Both the position numbers and the translations under genes were made by a program. Below, one piece after another: positions 1 through 7,643 of a stretch of DNA of 16,364 nucleotides (position 1 is the first letter of the stretch; each line of letters starts with the position of its first letter). Below the pieces are notes generated by a model. The model saw only the letters and a program-made list of their open reading frames with translations. It was not told the origin of the DNA and did no database searches. Source of the stretch: Alphaproteobacteria bacterium (lineage in GTDB: Bacteria > Pseudomonadota > Alphaproteobacteria > Rhizobiales > Xanthobacteraceae); assembly GCA_005884465.1 (NCBI GenBank), contig VAZH01000032.1:1-16364 (forward strand), read 5' to 3'.

Positions 1-1027
1 TGTTGCAGACGATGGCGCGGTCCTTCATCGCGCGCATGTGCTCGATGGTGATGATATCCTTGTTGCCGGTGGCGGTGACGAAGATGTCGGCGTGCGGCGC
101 GGCGTCTTCCATGGTCGTGACTTCATAGCCTTCCATCGCCGCCTGCAGCGCGCAGATCGGATCGACTTCGGATACCATGACGCGGCAGCCGGCCTGGCGC
201 AGCGAAGCCGCCGAGCCCTTGCCGACGTCGCCAAAGCCCGCCACCATCGCCACCTTGCCGGACATCATCACATCGGTACCGCGGCGGATGCCGTCGACCA
301 AGGATTCACGGCAGCCATAGAGATTATCGAACTTCGACTTGGTGACGCTGTCGTTGACGTTGATCGCCGGGAACAGAAGCGTACCCGCCTTCTCCATGTC
401 GTAGAGCCTGTGCACGCCGGTGGTGGTTTCTTCCGAGACCCCCCTGATGTTTTTGGCGATCTCGCCGAACCAGCCCTTCGGCTTTTCCTTCAGCATCCGC
501 GTGATCAGTGCGAAGAAGACTTCTTCCTCCTCGCTGTTGTGCTGATCGAGAAAAACGGTGTCGCCGCGCTCGGCGCGCACGCCCTGATGCACGAACATGG
601 TGGCGTCGCCGCCGTCATCGAGGATCATGTTGGGCGTGCCGCCGCCATGCCAGTCGAACAGCTTTGCGGTGTAGTCCCAGTATTCCTTGAGGCTCTCGCC
701 CTTCACCGCAAACACGGGAATGCCGGCCGCGGCGATCGCGGCCGCGGCATGGTCCTGCGTCGAATAGATGTTGCAGGAGACCCAGCGGATGTCGGCGCCA
801 AGCGCCGCCAGCGTCTCGATCAGGACCGCGGTCTGGATCGTCATATGCAGGGAGCCCGCGATGCGCGCGCCCTTCAGGGGCTGCCTGGGGCCGTATTCCT
901 CGCGCGTCGCCATCAGGCCGGGCATCTCGGTCTCGGCAAGGGAGATTTCCTTGCGGCCAAATTCGGCGAGCGAGATGTCCTTGACGATGTAATCGGTGAA
1001 GGCGGGCTTCTTGGCGGTGGCGGTCAT
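1..1027 (-). CDS. ahcY: S-adenosylhomocysteine hydrolase (adenosylhomocysteinase), C-terminus cut by window edge
   Basis: Cytosolic NAD-dependent enzyme that splits S-adenosylhomocysteine into adenosine and homocysteine. It relieves product inhibition of methyltransferases and returns homocysteine to methionine synthesis. Reading from the ATG at 1027 gives 342 codons before the window ends; the family is about 470 residues in alphaproteobacteria, so roughly the last 130 are outside. Visible signatures include [13 protein letters not shown] near the N-terminus, the catalytic stretch [13 protein letters not shown] with its Asp and Lys residues, and the NAD-binding loop GFGDVGKG. The start is preceded by AGGAA. 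It lies downstream of metK on the same strand, with a 122-bp gap mostly filled by a hairpin repeat. Identity is very secure. Confidence 0.97.
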   Translation of the reverse strand, partial: MTATAKKPAFTDYIVKDISLAEFGRKEISLAETEMPGLMATREEYGPRQPLKGARIAGSLHMTIQTAVLIETLAALGADIRWVSCNIYSTQDHAAAAIAAAGIPVFAVKGESLKEYWDYTAKLFDWHGGGTPNMILDDGGDATMFVHQGVRAERGDTVFLDQHNSEEEEVFFALITRMLKEKPKGWFGEIAKNIRGVSEETTTGVHRLYDMEKAGTLLFPAINVNDSVTKSKFDNLYGCRESLVDGIRRGTDVMMSGKVAMVAGFGDVGKGSAASLRQAGCRVMVSEVDPICALQAAMEGYEVTTMEDAAPHADIFVTATGNKDIITIEHMRAMKDRAIVCN

Positions 1028-1051
1028 GTGAAAATTCCTGTTCCTGGGCAT

Positions 1052-1140
1052 GTCATTCCGGGCGCGAGTGAAACTCGCGAAACCGGAATCTAGATGTTCG
1101 AGATTCCGGGTCTGCGCCTGGCGGCGCATCGCGGAATGAC
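1052..1140. repeat. Cloverleaf-like intergenic repeat, copy 1
   Basis: The element is closed by a perfect 9-bp inverted repeat, GTCATTCCG (1052-1060) with CGGAATGAC (1132-1140). Inside are three successive perfect hairpins: CGCGAGT/ACTCGCG (1063-1079, 3-nt loop), CCGGAATCT/AGATTCCGG (1083-1109, 9-nt loop) and TGCGCC/GGCGCA (1113-1128, 4-nt loop). A second, longer copy with the same closing stem and central arm lies at 8536-8659. It fills most of the metK-ahcY gap, so it would be transcribed and could fold in the mRNA. I recall similar repeats in Bradyrhizobium intergenic DNA, but copy number was not checked. Confidence 0.8.
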
Positions 1141-1149
1141 GTCTTGCAA

Positions 1150-2346
1150 TCACACCGCGCGCTTCAGCGTCTCGGCGAGGTCGGTTTTTTCCCACGAGAA
1201 CCCGCCCTCATTGTCCGGCGTGCGGCCGAAATGGCCATAGGATGAGGTCCGCGCGTAGATCGGCCGGTTGAGATCGAGATGCTTGCGGATGCCGTGCGGC
1301 GTCAGATCCATCGCCTCGGCTACCGCCTTCTCCAGTTTGTCCTCGGGCACGTTGCCGGTGCCATGGGTGTCGATATAGATCGACAACGGCCGCGCCACGC
1401 CGATCGCGTAGGCCAGCTGCAGCGTGCAGCGGTCGGCGAGGCCGGCGGCGACGATGTTCTTGGCGAGATAGCGCGCGGCATAGGCTGCGGAGCGGTCGAC
1501 CTTGGTCGGGTCCTTGCCGGAAAACGCGCCGCCGCCATGCGGGGCCGCGCCGCCATAGGTGTCGACGATGATCTTGCGGCCGGTCAGACCGGTATCGCCG
1601 TCCGGACCGCCGATATAGAATTTTCCGGTGGGATTGATGTGCCAGATGGTCTTGCCGTTGATCCAGTCCCTGGGCAGCGCCTCGCGCACATAGGGCTCGA
1701 CGCGCTCGCGGACCTGGTCCGACGTCATGTCCTCGACCAGATGCTGATGCGAGACCACAATCTCGCGCACGCCGACCGGCTTGCCGTTCTCGTATTGGAC
1801 GGTGACCTGGCTCTTGGAGTCGGGGCCCAGCACCTTCTCCCTGCCGGAGTGGCGCGCTTCCGAGATCAGACGCAGGATCTTGTGGGCATAGAAGATCGGC
1901 GCCGGCATCAAATCAGGGGTCTCGTTGCAGGCATAGCCGAACATGATGCCCTGATCGCCGGCACCTTCTTCCTTGTTGGTGCCCGGCTGCAGCGCATCGA
2001 CGCCCTGCGCGATGTCGGCGGATTGCGGGTGCAGCAGGATCTCGATGTCGCAGTTTTGCCAGTGGAAGCCTTCCTGCTCGTAGCCGATGTCCTTGATCGC
2101 GTCGCGCACCACGCCTTCGATCTGCTCATGGGTGACAGATTTGGGTCCGCGGGTTTCGCCGGCGATCACCACCTTGTTGGTGGTGGCAAGGGTCTCGCAG
2201 GCTGCGCGGATCGCCCACGGATCGATGCCGGCCTTGGGCCCCTCACGGAAGAACAGATCGACGATCTCGTCCGAAATCCGGTCGCAGGCCTTGTCCGGAT
2301 GGCCTTCGGAAACCGACTCTGAAGTGAACAGATAAGACGCGCGCAT
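1150..2346 (-). CDS. metK: S-adenosylmethionine synthetase (methionine adenosyltransferase)
   Basis: Cytosolic enzyme that makes S-adenosylmethionine from methionine and ATP, releasing phosphate and pyrophosphate. The 398-residue product has the expected family length. Visible motifs are GHPDK (residues 15-19, ATP/Mg site), the hexapeptide-type signature [11 protein letters not shown] (128-138) and the glycine-rich P-loop-like GGGAFSGKD (271-279). The frame stays open upstream to 2487. The ATG at 2346 is chosen because [11 protein letters not shown] is the normal MetK N-terminus and AAAGGGG (2354-2360) sits 7 nt before it. The HTH-methyltransferase gene lies 58 bp upstream and ahcY lies downstream, all on one strand. 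No truncation or missing residue was seen. Confidence 0.98.
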   Translation of the reverse strand: MRASYLFTSESVSEGHPDKACDRISDEIVDLFFREGPKAGIDPWAIRAACETLATTNKVVIAGETRGPKSVTHEQIEGVVRDAIKDIGYEQEGFHWQNCDIEILLHPQSADIAQGVDALQPGTNKEEGAGDQGIMFGYACNETPDLMPAPIFYAHKILRLISEARHSGREKVLGPDSKSQVTVQYENGKPVGVREIVVSHQHLVEDMTSDQVRERVEPYVREALPRDWINGKTIWHINPTGKFYIGGPDGDTGLTGRKIIVDTYGGAAPHGGGAFSGKDPTKVDRSAAYAARYLAKNIVAAGLADRCTLQLAYAIGVARPLSIYIDTHGTGNVPEDKLEKAVAEAMDLTPHGIRKHLDLNRPIYARTSSYGHFGRTPDNEGGFSWEKTDLAETLKRAV

Positions 2347-2353
2347 CAACCAA

Positions 2354-2378
2354 CCCCTTTTCCGCCAGACCTCGGCGG
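2354..2378 (-). promoter_or_regulatory. metK ribosome binding site with a small upstream hairpin
   Basis: On the minus strand a 5-bp stem (CCGCC/GGCGG, 2362-2378, 7-nt loop) lies almost directly before the AAAGGGG ribosome-binding sequence of metK (2354-2360). This could affect translation initiation. It does not match the SAM-II or SAM/SAH riboswitch cores as I remember them. The binding site is firm; a regulatory role for the hairpin is a guess. Confidence 0.35.
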
Positions 2379-2404
2379 CTCTTTTCGTGATGTGTCCTGA
2401 AATG

Positions 2405-3760
2405 TCAGTCGCGACGGCGCGAGATGACGTAGGATTCGTCGTAGAACCAGAGCCCGTTATGCTTGCGCAGAACCTCCCTGGTGGCATCGAGGGTACGGCC
2501 GCTTTGAGTCATTTCCGTCAACCGGTCGTCTTCGATCTGGGCGACATACACCGCCGCGTTCCATGCTGCAAAGGCCGTTGAGCTTCCGATCGATCCGGTG
2601 ACCTCATTTGGCAGCGCCTCCATATCATAGCGAAAGATCGAGCGGTTATCGGCATAGGCATTAAAGTTGAGGTCGCGTCCGGCCGAGCCCAGCTCATATT
2701 TCACCGCGCGCAATAGCTCATGACGGCTCACCGAGAAAGGATTTTCTCCGGGCCAGACCGCCTGGATGATCTCGAGGCCGGGATCCTGCCCGTGGGAGTG
2801 AATTCCAATCAAACGGCCGCCGGGGCGCAGCGCCCGTGCGAGCGGCGCAATGATGCGTTTGGCGCGGAAATTGACCGAGGATTTGGCCCGGTAGGGCTGC
2901 GAGGCGATGATCAGGTCGAAATTGGCCTCCGAGCGGCCGGCCCGCGGGATGATCTGGTCAAGCAAAAATCGGTGGTCTTCCCGGTACAGCACGATGGCGA
3001 CCGGCCGCTCATAGACCGGCATGCCCGACCGCGGGCTGACATTGGCGCGCCAGTTCTGTTCCAGAAACGGCCCCAGTTCGGCAATCTGGGCCTCGAATTC
3101 GCCCGAGGAGGCCCCGCGGAGCGCCACCTCGTGCCAGATCATGCTCGCGGCGGCCGCCGGCGACGCCGGCGCCAGCCATGGCGCTTCGGCGTAATACATA
3201 TTGGTGAGCACAAAGACCGTTGCGGGGTGCTCGAACAGCCGGTCCGGCACCTTTTCCAGCGTCAGCCGCACATCCTCCAGGCTGAGCTCCTTGCCGGCGA
3301 TATAGAACGGCATGTGGGGAAAACGGCCATGCATCGACCGCAGGATCCGCGCCAACACGGTTCCGTCGCCCACCCCGGCGTCGAACACCCGCAGCGCCGG
3401 CGGCCGGGGGTGGATGCTGCCGAGCTCCAGCGCCACCCGCTCGGCCGTCACCCGCTTTTCGCTGCAGGTATGGACAAACAGCAGGTATTTTTGGCGATTC
3501 TCGAAAAACCGGAAATTGCCGCGGGGATCGCGCTTCTCGGGCGGGACGTCGAGCCCGCGCGGCGGCGGCACCCCGCCTGGCATAGAGGCTGAGATATAGG
3601 CCTGGATGCGGTCGAGGGTATCGATGGTGATACGCTTTCCCTCGCGCAGCCGGTGCACCAGCTTGCCATCATTCACAGCACGGCGGCCGAAGGTCGATTC
3701 CGCCATGTCGGCCTGGCGACAGAATTCGGAAATCTGGCTCAGGATCTGGTCGTTTTTCAT
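2405..3760 (-). CDS. HTH-domain/SAM-dependent methyltransferase fusion protein, target unknown
   Basis: The 451-residue product has two recognisable parts. Residues about 15-56 resemble a short lambda-repressor-like helix-turn-helix segment ([17 protein letters not shown], then a [11 protein letters not shown] helix), a type often seen as small stand-alone proteins in alphaproteobacteria. Residues about 120-330 look like a class I methyltransferase: DAGVGDGT (127-134) fits the SAM-binding motif [11 protein letters not shown] (281-290) a motif IV-like strand, and [15 protein letters not shown] (310-324) the late motif. The substrate is not evident. The frame is open upstream to 4078, but that extension translates a hairpin repeat and low-complexity sequence, so the ATG at 3760 is preferred; no strong ribosome-binding site precedes it. 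It sits between a methionine synthase-like gene and metK, which suggests a link to SAM supply or use. Confidence 0.8.
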   Translation of the reverse strand: MKNDQILSQISEFCRQADMAESTFGRRAVNDGKLVHRLREGKRITIDTLDRIQAYISASMPGGVPPPRGLDVPPEKRDPRGNFRFFENRQKYLLFVHTCSEKRVTAERVALELGSIHPRPPALRVFDAGVGDGTVLARILRSMHGRFPHMPFYIAGKELSLEDVRLTLEKVPDRLFEHPATVFVLTNMYYAEAPWLAPASPAAAASMIWHEVALRGASSGEFEAQIAELGPFLEQNWRANVSPRSGMPVYERPVAIVLYREDHRFLLDQIIPRAGRSEANFDLIIASQPYRAKSSVNFRAKRIIAPLARALRPGGRLIGIHSHGQDPGLEIIQAVWPGENPFSVSRHELLRAVKYELGSAGRDLNFNAYADNRSIFRYDMEALPNEVTGSIGSSTAFAAWNAAVYVAQIEDDRLTEMTQSGRTLDATREVLRKHNGLWFYDESYVISRRRD

Positions 3761-3856
3761 CGCATTAGGGCTTGGGCCGGGTTGGTGGGCAGCCGCTGGT
3801 GGTGCGGGTGTCCTACCATCATCTGCCCACCGGGGGAATGCGGGGCTGGCACCCCT

Positions 3857-3955
3857 TCGTGGTGAGGAGCGGGCTGGCGCCCGTCTCGAACCATGAGGCC
3901 ACGTATGGACCCATCCTTCGAGATGCCCGCCTAGGGCGGGCTGCTCAGGATGAGG
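3857..3955. repeat. Inverted pair of REP-like hairpin elements
   Basis: Two related units face each other. The left unit contains GGTGAGGAGCGGGC, hairpin CGGGC/GCCCG (3870-3883), then GTCTCGAACCATG. The right unit, read on the minus strand, contains CCTCATCCTGAGCAGC, hairpin GCCCGCC/GGCGGGC (3925-3941), then ATCTCGAAGGATG. The shared pattern is TGAG-AGC, GC-rich hairpin, TCTCGAA--ATG. This resembles bacterial interspersed mosaic elements and matches a repeat type I recall from Bradyrhizobium and relatives. It occupies much of the 212-bp gap 3761-3972 between the methyltransferase and methionine synthase-like genes. The rest of that gap (3761-3856) shows nothing recognisable. Confidence 0.75.
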
Positions 3956-3972
3956 CCGGTGCGTGTTGAGAC

Positions 3973-5091
3973 CTACTTCCCCCACACCTCTTTCGCGACA
4001 TCGACCGCGAGCTTCAGCTTGGCCCACTGCTCGTCTTCGCTGAGGATATTGCCTTCCTCGGTCGAGGCAAAACCGCATTGCGGCGATACCGCGAGCTGAT
4101 CCAGCGACACAAATTTGCTCGCCTCTTCCAGCCGCCGCTTGATGTCTTCTTTCTTTTCTAACTCACCAAATTTCGAGGTGATGAGGCCGACCACCACAAT
4201 CTTGTCGCCTTTCGGCAAATAGCGCAGCGGCTCGAAGCCGCCGGCGCGCTCCGAATCATATTCGAGGAAATAGCCGTCGTAATTGGTGCCGGCCAGCATG
4301 GTCTCTGCCACCGGTTCATAGCCGCCGGACGAGATCCACGTGGAGCGGAAATTGCCGCGGCACACATGCGTGGTGATCGTCATGTCCGCCGGTCGCTCCG
4401 CGATCGCGTAGTTGATCACGCGGGCGTAGATCTCCTGCAGGCCGTCGGGATTGTCGCCGCGCTCGCGCGCTTTCCTCAACTCGTCCTGCGAGCAAAGATA
4501 GGCCCACACCGTGTCGTCGAACTGCAGGTAGCGGCAGCCGGCGTCGTAGAATGCCTTGACCGCCTTGCGATAGGTTTTCGCGAGATCCTCAAAGAACACC
4601 GCAAGATCAGGATAAACCTCCTTCGAGATCGACCTGCGGCCGCCGCGGAAATGCAGCACCGCCGGCGAGGGAATCGTCATCTTCGGCATCACATGCGCGA
4701 TCTCGCACTGCTTTTTCAGGAACTTGAAATGGCCAAGCATCGGGTGATCGTCGGGGAAATCGAGCTTGCCGATCACGCGCACCGCATCGTGACGGGTCTG
4801 GATGCCCGCGAACTGGATGCCTTCATCGGGATGAAACAGTTCGCACCCGTTGAGCTTCGCCAGGAAATCAAAATGCCACCACGAGCGGCGGAATTCGCCA
4901 TCGGTCGCGAGTTTTAGGCCGATCGACGCCTGCTTGTGCACGACCTTTTCGATCTCGATGTCCTCGATCTTGCGCAGATCGTCGGCCGATATCTCGCCCT
5001 TCTCCAGCTTGGCGCGCGCCTCCTTGATGCGCAGCGGCCGCAACAGGCTGCCGACCTCGTCGGCGCGGAAAGGAGCTTTTGTTCTTTGCAT
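3973..5091 (-). CDS. Cobalamin-independent methionine synthase family protein (MetE C-terminal type)
   Basis: The 372-residue product is the catalytic-domain-only form of the MetE family: a TIM-barrel-type zinc enzyme transferring a methyl group to a thiol such as homocysteine. Zinc ligand candidates are in place: H242 and C244 (THVCRG), E277 (FLEYD) and C339 (SPQCGF). The N-terminal FRADEVGSLLRP is typical of the YxjG/MetE-C group, and the N-terminal half of full-length MetE (about 750 residues) is absent. Such short proteins may use methyl donors other than methyl-THF-polyglutamate, so the exact donor is open. The ATG at 5091 has AGGAG 8 nt upstream. It lies 66 bp downstream of the broken livF and 212 bp upstream of the HTH-methyltransferase gene, all on one strand. 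Confidence 0.88.
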   Translation of the reverse strand: MQRTKAPFRADEVGSLLRPLRIKEARAKLEKGEISADDLRKIEDIEIEKVVHKQASIGLKLATDGEFRRSWWHFDFLAKLNGCELFHPDEGIQFAGIQTRHDAVRVIGKLDFPDDHPMLGHFKFLKKQCEIAHVMPKMTIPSPAVLHFRGGRRSISKEVYPDLAVFFEDLAKTYRKAVKAFYDAGCRYLQFDDTVWAYLCSQDELRKARERGDNPDGLQEIYARVINYAIAERPADMTITTHVCRGNFRSTWISSGGYEPVAETMLAGTNYDGYFLEYDSERAGGFEPLRYLPKGDKIVVVGLITSKFGELEKKEDIKRRLEEASKFVSLDQLAVSPQCGFASTEEGNILSEDEQWAKLKLAVDVAKEVWGK

Positions 5092-5112
5092 GTCTTACTC
5101 CTGAAGATTAGG

Positions 5113-5165
5113 GCGTTTTCAAGCGAACTGGACACCGCTTCGCGTGAATAAAACGCGTCAAAACA
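5113..5165. repeat. Short palindromic intergenic repeat at the end of livF
   Basis: An outer inverted repeat GCGTTTT (5113-5119) / AAAACGC (5150-5156) encloses an inner GCGAA (5123-5127) / TTCGC (5139-5143). The wording, with TTTTCAAGCGAA, TTCGCGTGAA and AAAACGCGTCAAAACAA, matches a repeat I recall as very common in Bradyrhizobium genomes; no search was done. Its edge overlaps the 3' end of livF, so the stop codon in the original livF frame (5158-5160) lies inside the repeat. Confidence 0.6.
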
Positions 5166-5863
5166 AACTGTGTGGCGCGGCGCCCGAGATCCCCAGAAAG
5201 CGTTCGAGTACCGCGGGGTCGGCCTTCAAGGCGGCACTCGCCGCGTCATGGACGATCGCGCCGCGCTCCAATATCACAACGCGGTCGGCGAGCCCTAGAA
5301 TCTTTTGTGCATTAGGTGCCGCCCGCGCGGGTGATGCTGCCGAGCGCTCTCAGCAGTTCCTCGACGATGATCGGGGCCAGCCCCTCGGTCGGCTCGTCCA
5401 GCAGCAGCACTTTTGGATTGAGCGTCAGCGCGCGGCCGATCGCCAGCATCTGCTGCTCGCCGCCGGAGAGCTGGTTGCCGAAATGGTTGCGGCGCTCTTT
5501 CAGCCGCGGAAACATCTGGTAGACTTTTTCCACGGTCCAAGCGCCGGGCTGCGCCACCGCGGTCATGTTCTCTTCCACCGTCAACGAGCGAAAGATATTG
5601 CGCTCCTGCGGCACCCAGCCGATGCCGGCCCGCGCCCGCTGGTCCGGCCGCATCCCGGTGATATCCTGCCCCCCCAGGCTGACAGTTCCTCCGAAACGGC
5701 GGGTGATCCCGACAATCGAATTGATCAGCGTGGTCTTGCCGGTGCCGTTGCGTCCCAATAGCGCCAGCACCTGGCTTTCCGCAAGCCGCAGCGACATGCC
5801 GGGCAATACCACCGCTTCGCCGTAGCCGGCGCGCAGGCCCTCGATGCACAACAGGTCAGGCAT
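5158..5863 (-). pseudogene. livF: Liv-type ABC transporter ATP-binding subunit LivF, frameshifted
   Basis: LivF normally pairs with LivG to power branched-chain amino-acid-type uptake at the inner membrane. Residues 1-183 read normally: Walker A GRNGTGKT (37-44), Q-loop VPQ (84-86), signature LSGGEQQ (132-138), Walker B with catalytic Glu VLLLDEP (152-158). After SITRAGGT a TAA (5312-5314) ends the frame. The expected C-terminus resumes in another frame immediately after, as NAQKILGLADRVVILERG and on to SLF before TGA at 5158. The missing part corresponds to the usual S-A-I-I-V-E-Q strand (switch region), and a single 20-nt deletion at 5313/5314 explains both the loss and the frameshift. The ATG at 5863 overlaps the livG stop by 8 nt. 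The truncated 183-residue protein is probably non-functional. A sequencing error is less likely because about seven residues are missing, not one base. Confidence 0.85.
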
Positions 5864-6608
5864 CGGTGCCCTCCCCGAGATAGACTGCCTTGACGCGGGC
5901 ATCGCGCGCCACCTCGCCGGGTGGGCCTTCGACCAGCAGCGCGCCATTGACCAACACCGAGATGCGGTCGGCGAATGAAAACACCAGATCCATGTCGTGC
6001 TCGATCAGGAGCACGGTGACGTCGCGCGGCAAGGCTGCGACAGCGGTGAGGATGTCATGGCGCTCGCTTTCGGGCACGCCGGCCGCCGGTTCATCGAGCA
6101 ACAGCACGCGCGGCTTGGCGGCAATGGCGACCGCGATCTCCAGCAGCCGCTGCTTGCCGTATGGCAAGGTTGCGGTGGGATTATTCATGACATCGAGCAA
6201 ATGAAAGCGCGCGAGATTTTCCGCGATCTCGGCGTTGACGTCGTCGCGCGTGCCCATCACGCGCCACCAGTCGCCACCGCGGCCGAGCCGTTCCGACACC
6301 GCAAGCCCGATGGTCTCGAGCGGCGTCAGATCGGCGTAGAGCTGATTGATCTGGAAGGTGCGCGACAGCCCGCGCAGCACTCGCCTATGCGCCGGCAAGT
6401 CCGTGATGTCGTTACCCTCAAGCAGAATGCGCCCGGCATTGGGCTTGAGCATGCCGGTCAACAAATTGATGACGGTGGTCTTGCCGGCGCCGTTCGGGCC
6501 GATCAGCGCGTGGCGCGCGCCGGCTTCAAGCTTAAGCGAAAGATCGCGGGTGACTTTGAGTCCGCCGAACTGCTTCTGCAGCCCTTTGGTTTCCAGCGCG
6601 ATACTCAT
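5856..6608 (-). CDS. livG: Liv-type ABC transporter ATP-binding subunit LivG
   Basis: Cytoplasmic ATPase of a branched-chain amino-acid-type importer, 250 residues, normal for LivG. Motifs in order: Walker A GPNGAGKT (37-44), Q-loop RTFQ (83-86), signature region LPYGKQRLLE (148-157; the Ser of the usual LSYG is replaced by Pro), Walker B with catalytic Glu VLLLDEP (168-174), and H-loop IEHD (202-205). The C-terminal GEVARDARVKAVYLGEG is the typical LivG tail. The start ATG overlaps the livM stop (ATGA), indicating translational coupling, and its own end overlaps the livF start. Unlike its neighbour livF it looks intact. Confidence 0.96.
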   Translation of the reverse strand: MSIALETKGLQKQFGGLKVTRDLSLKLEAGARHALIGPNGAGKTTVINLLTGMLKPNAGRILLEGNDITDLPAHRRVLRGLSRTFQINQLYADLTPLETIGLAVSERLGRGGDWWRVMGTRDDVNAEIAENLARFHLLDVMNNPTATLPYGKQRLLEIAVAIAAKPRVLLLDEPAAGVPESERHDILTAVAALPRDVTVLLIEHDMDLVFSFADRISVLVNGALLVEGPPGEVARDARVKAVYLGEGTDA

Positions 6609-7636
6609 GGCGCGTCGCTCTCTGGGACGGCAACGATAGCTTTTCGCCCGCCGAGCTGCCTAATGATCAGGTTCGGCGCCCACAGCGCCCAGCGATGCAT
6701 GCGCGCCCGGCCGACCAGCACGATCACGACCAGCACCAGACCGATCCAGAACTGCCAGTATTGCGGTGTGATGGTCGAAAACACTTCCTGCAACATTCGG
6801 AATACCACCGCGCCGATCAGTCCGCCGTAGAGATAGCCGGTGCCGCCGATCACCAGCACCAGCATCAGGTCGGCAGACCGCTCGAACGAGAACACGTCGA
6901 GCGAGGCCAGCGCCGTGGTCTGGGTGAACAGCGCGCCGGCGATGCCGGCATAGCACGCGGCGAGCGTGTAAATCGCGATCAGGCGCCGGTTGACGGGGAT
7001 GCCGATCGCGGCGGCGCGCAGCGGATTGTTTCTGATAGCACGCAGCGACAAGCCGAACGGCGAATGCACGATCCGCCGCGCCAGCAGGAACAACAAGAAC
7101 AGCACGGCGAGGCAGTAGAAGAAGCCGACCTTGCCGAACATGTCGAACGCGAACAGGCCCAGGATCGGCTGCATCTCGATGCCCTGCAGCCCGTCGGTGC
7201 CGCCGGTGACGTTGGAAAAACGCTCCGCCAGCGCCTCCAGCAGCAACGCAATCCCGAGCGTCACCATCAGGCGGGTCAGGTCGGCGCCCCTGATCACCAG
7301 AAAACTGGTGAGAAAGCCGACCGCAGTGGCGACGAGGCCGGCAACGACCAGCGCCATCACCGGCTCGGTGACGATGCCGTGCAAGGCAAGCAGCCCGGCG
7401 GAATAGGCTCCCACGCCGAAGAATGCGGCGTGGCCGAGCGAAACAATACCGGCGTAGCCGAGGATCAGATCAAGCGACAGCGCGAACAACGCCAGCCGCA
7501 CGATATCCGTCATGATCAGATAGCGGGAAGGAAACAGGAATGCGCAAGAAAGCGCGAGAATCCAGAACGCGACCTCGCTCCAGTGCCAGCGCGCGTGCTG
7601 CCTGGCCTGGCGTCCGACGTCGGCTTGCGCGGTCAT
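6605..7636 (-). CDS. livM: Liv-type ABC transporter inner-membrane permease LivM
   Basis: Integral membrane subunit of the importer, 343 residues with many hydrophobic segments from about residue 22 onward. Family hallmarks are YAGIVSLGHAAFFGVGAYSA (61-80), VTGGTDGLQGI (143-153) and the cytoplasmic coupling loop SLRAIRNNPLRAAAIGI (197-213), which contacts the ATPases. It forms the translocation path with LivH. It starts 7 bp after the livH stop and overlaps livG by 4 nt. The C-terminus is a short hydrophilic tail. No defect was seen. Confidence 0.96.
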   Translation of the reverse strand: MTAQADVGRQARQHARWHWSEVAFWILALSCAFLFPSRYLIMTDIVRLALFALSLDLILGYAGIVSLGHAAFFGVGAYSAGLLALHGIVTEPVMALVVAGLVATAVGFLTSFLVIRGADLTRLMVTLGIALLLEALAERFSNVTGGTDGLQGIEMQPILGLFAFDMFGKVGFFYCLAVLFLLFLLARRIVHSPFGLSLRAIRNNPLRAAAIGIPVNRRLIAIYTLAACYAGIAGALFTQTTALASLDVFSFERSADLMLVLVIGGTGYLYGGLIGAVVFRMLQEVFSTITPQYWQFWIGLVLVVIVLVGRARMHRWALWAPNLIIRQLGGRKAIVAVPESDAP

Positions 7637-7643
7637 GGCAGAC

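Noticed and set aside
38..1093. Long plus-strand open frame opposite ahcY
   Set aside because: It is the antisense shadow of a clearly recognised ahcY in high-GC DNA; its translation has no recognisable domain.
1052..1140. Cloverleaf element as a tRNA gene
   Set aside because: It folds with three arms and a closing stem, but the closing stem is 9 bp, there is no T-loop GTTCGA-type sequence in the right arm, no recognisable anticodon loop and no D-loop consensus; a second diverged copy behaves like a repeat.
1279..2322. Long plus-strand open frame opposite metK
   Set aside because: Shadow of metK on the opposite strand; Arg/Asp/Gly-rich with no domain.
3761..4078. N-terminal extension of the HTH-methyltransferase frame
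   Set aside because: The frame is open to 4078 but translates the REP-like pair and overlaps the upstream gene's end; the HTH domain begins right after the ATG at 3760.
5092..5157. SAM-II or cobalamin riboswitch before the methionine synthase-like gene
   Set aside because: The 66-bp gap is mostly a palindromic repeat followed by a ribosome-binding site; neither riboswitch core is recognisable and the space is too short for a cobalamin type.
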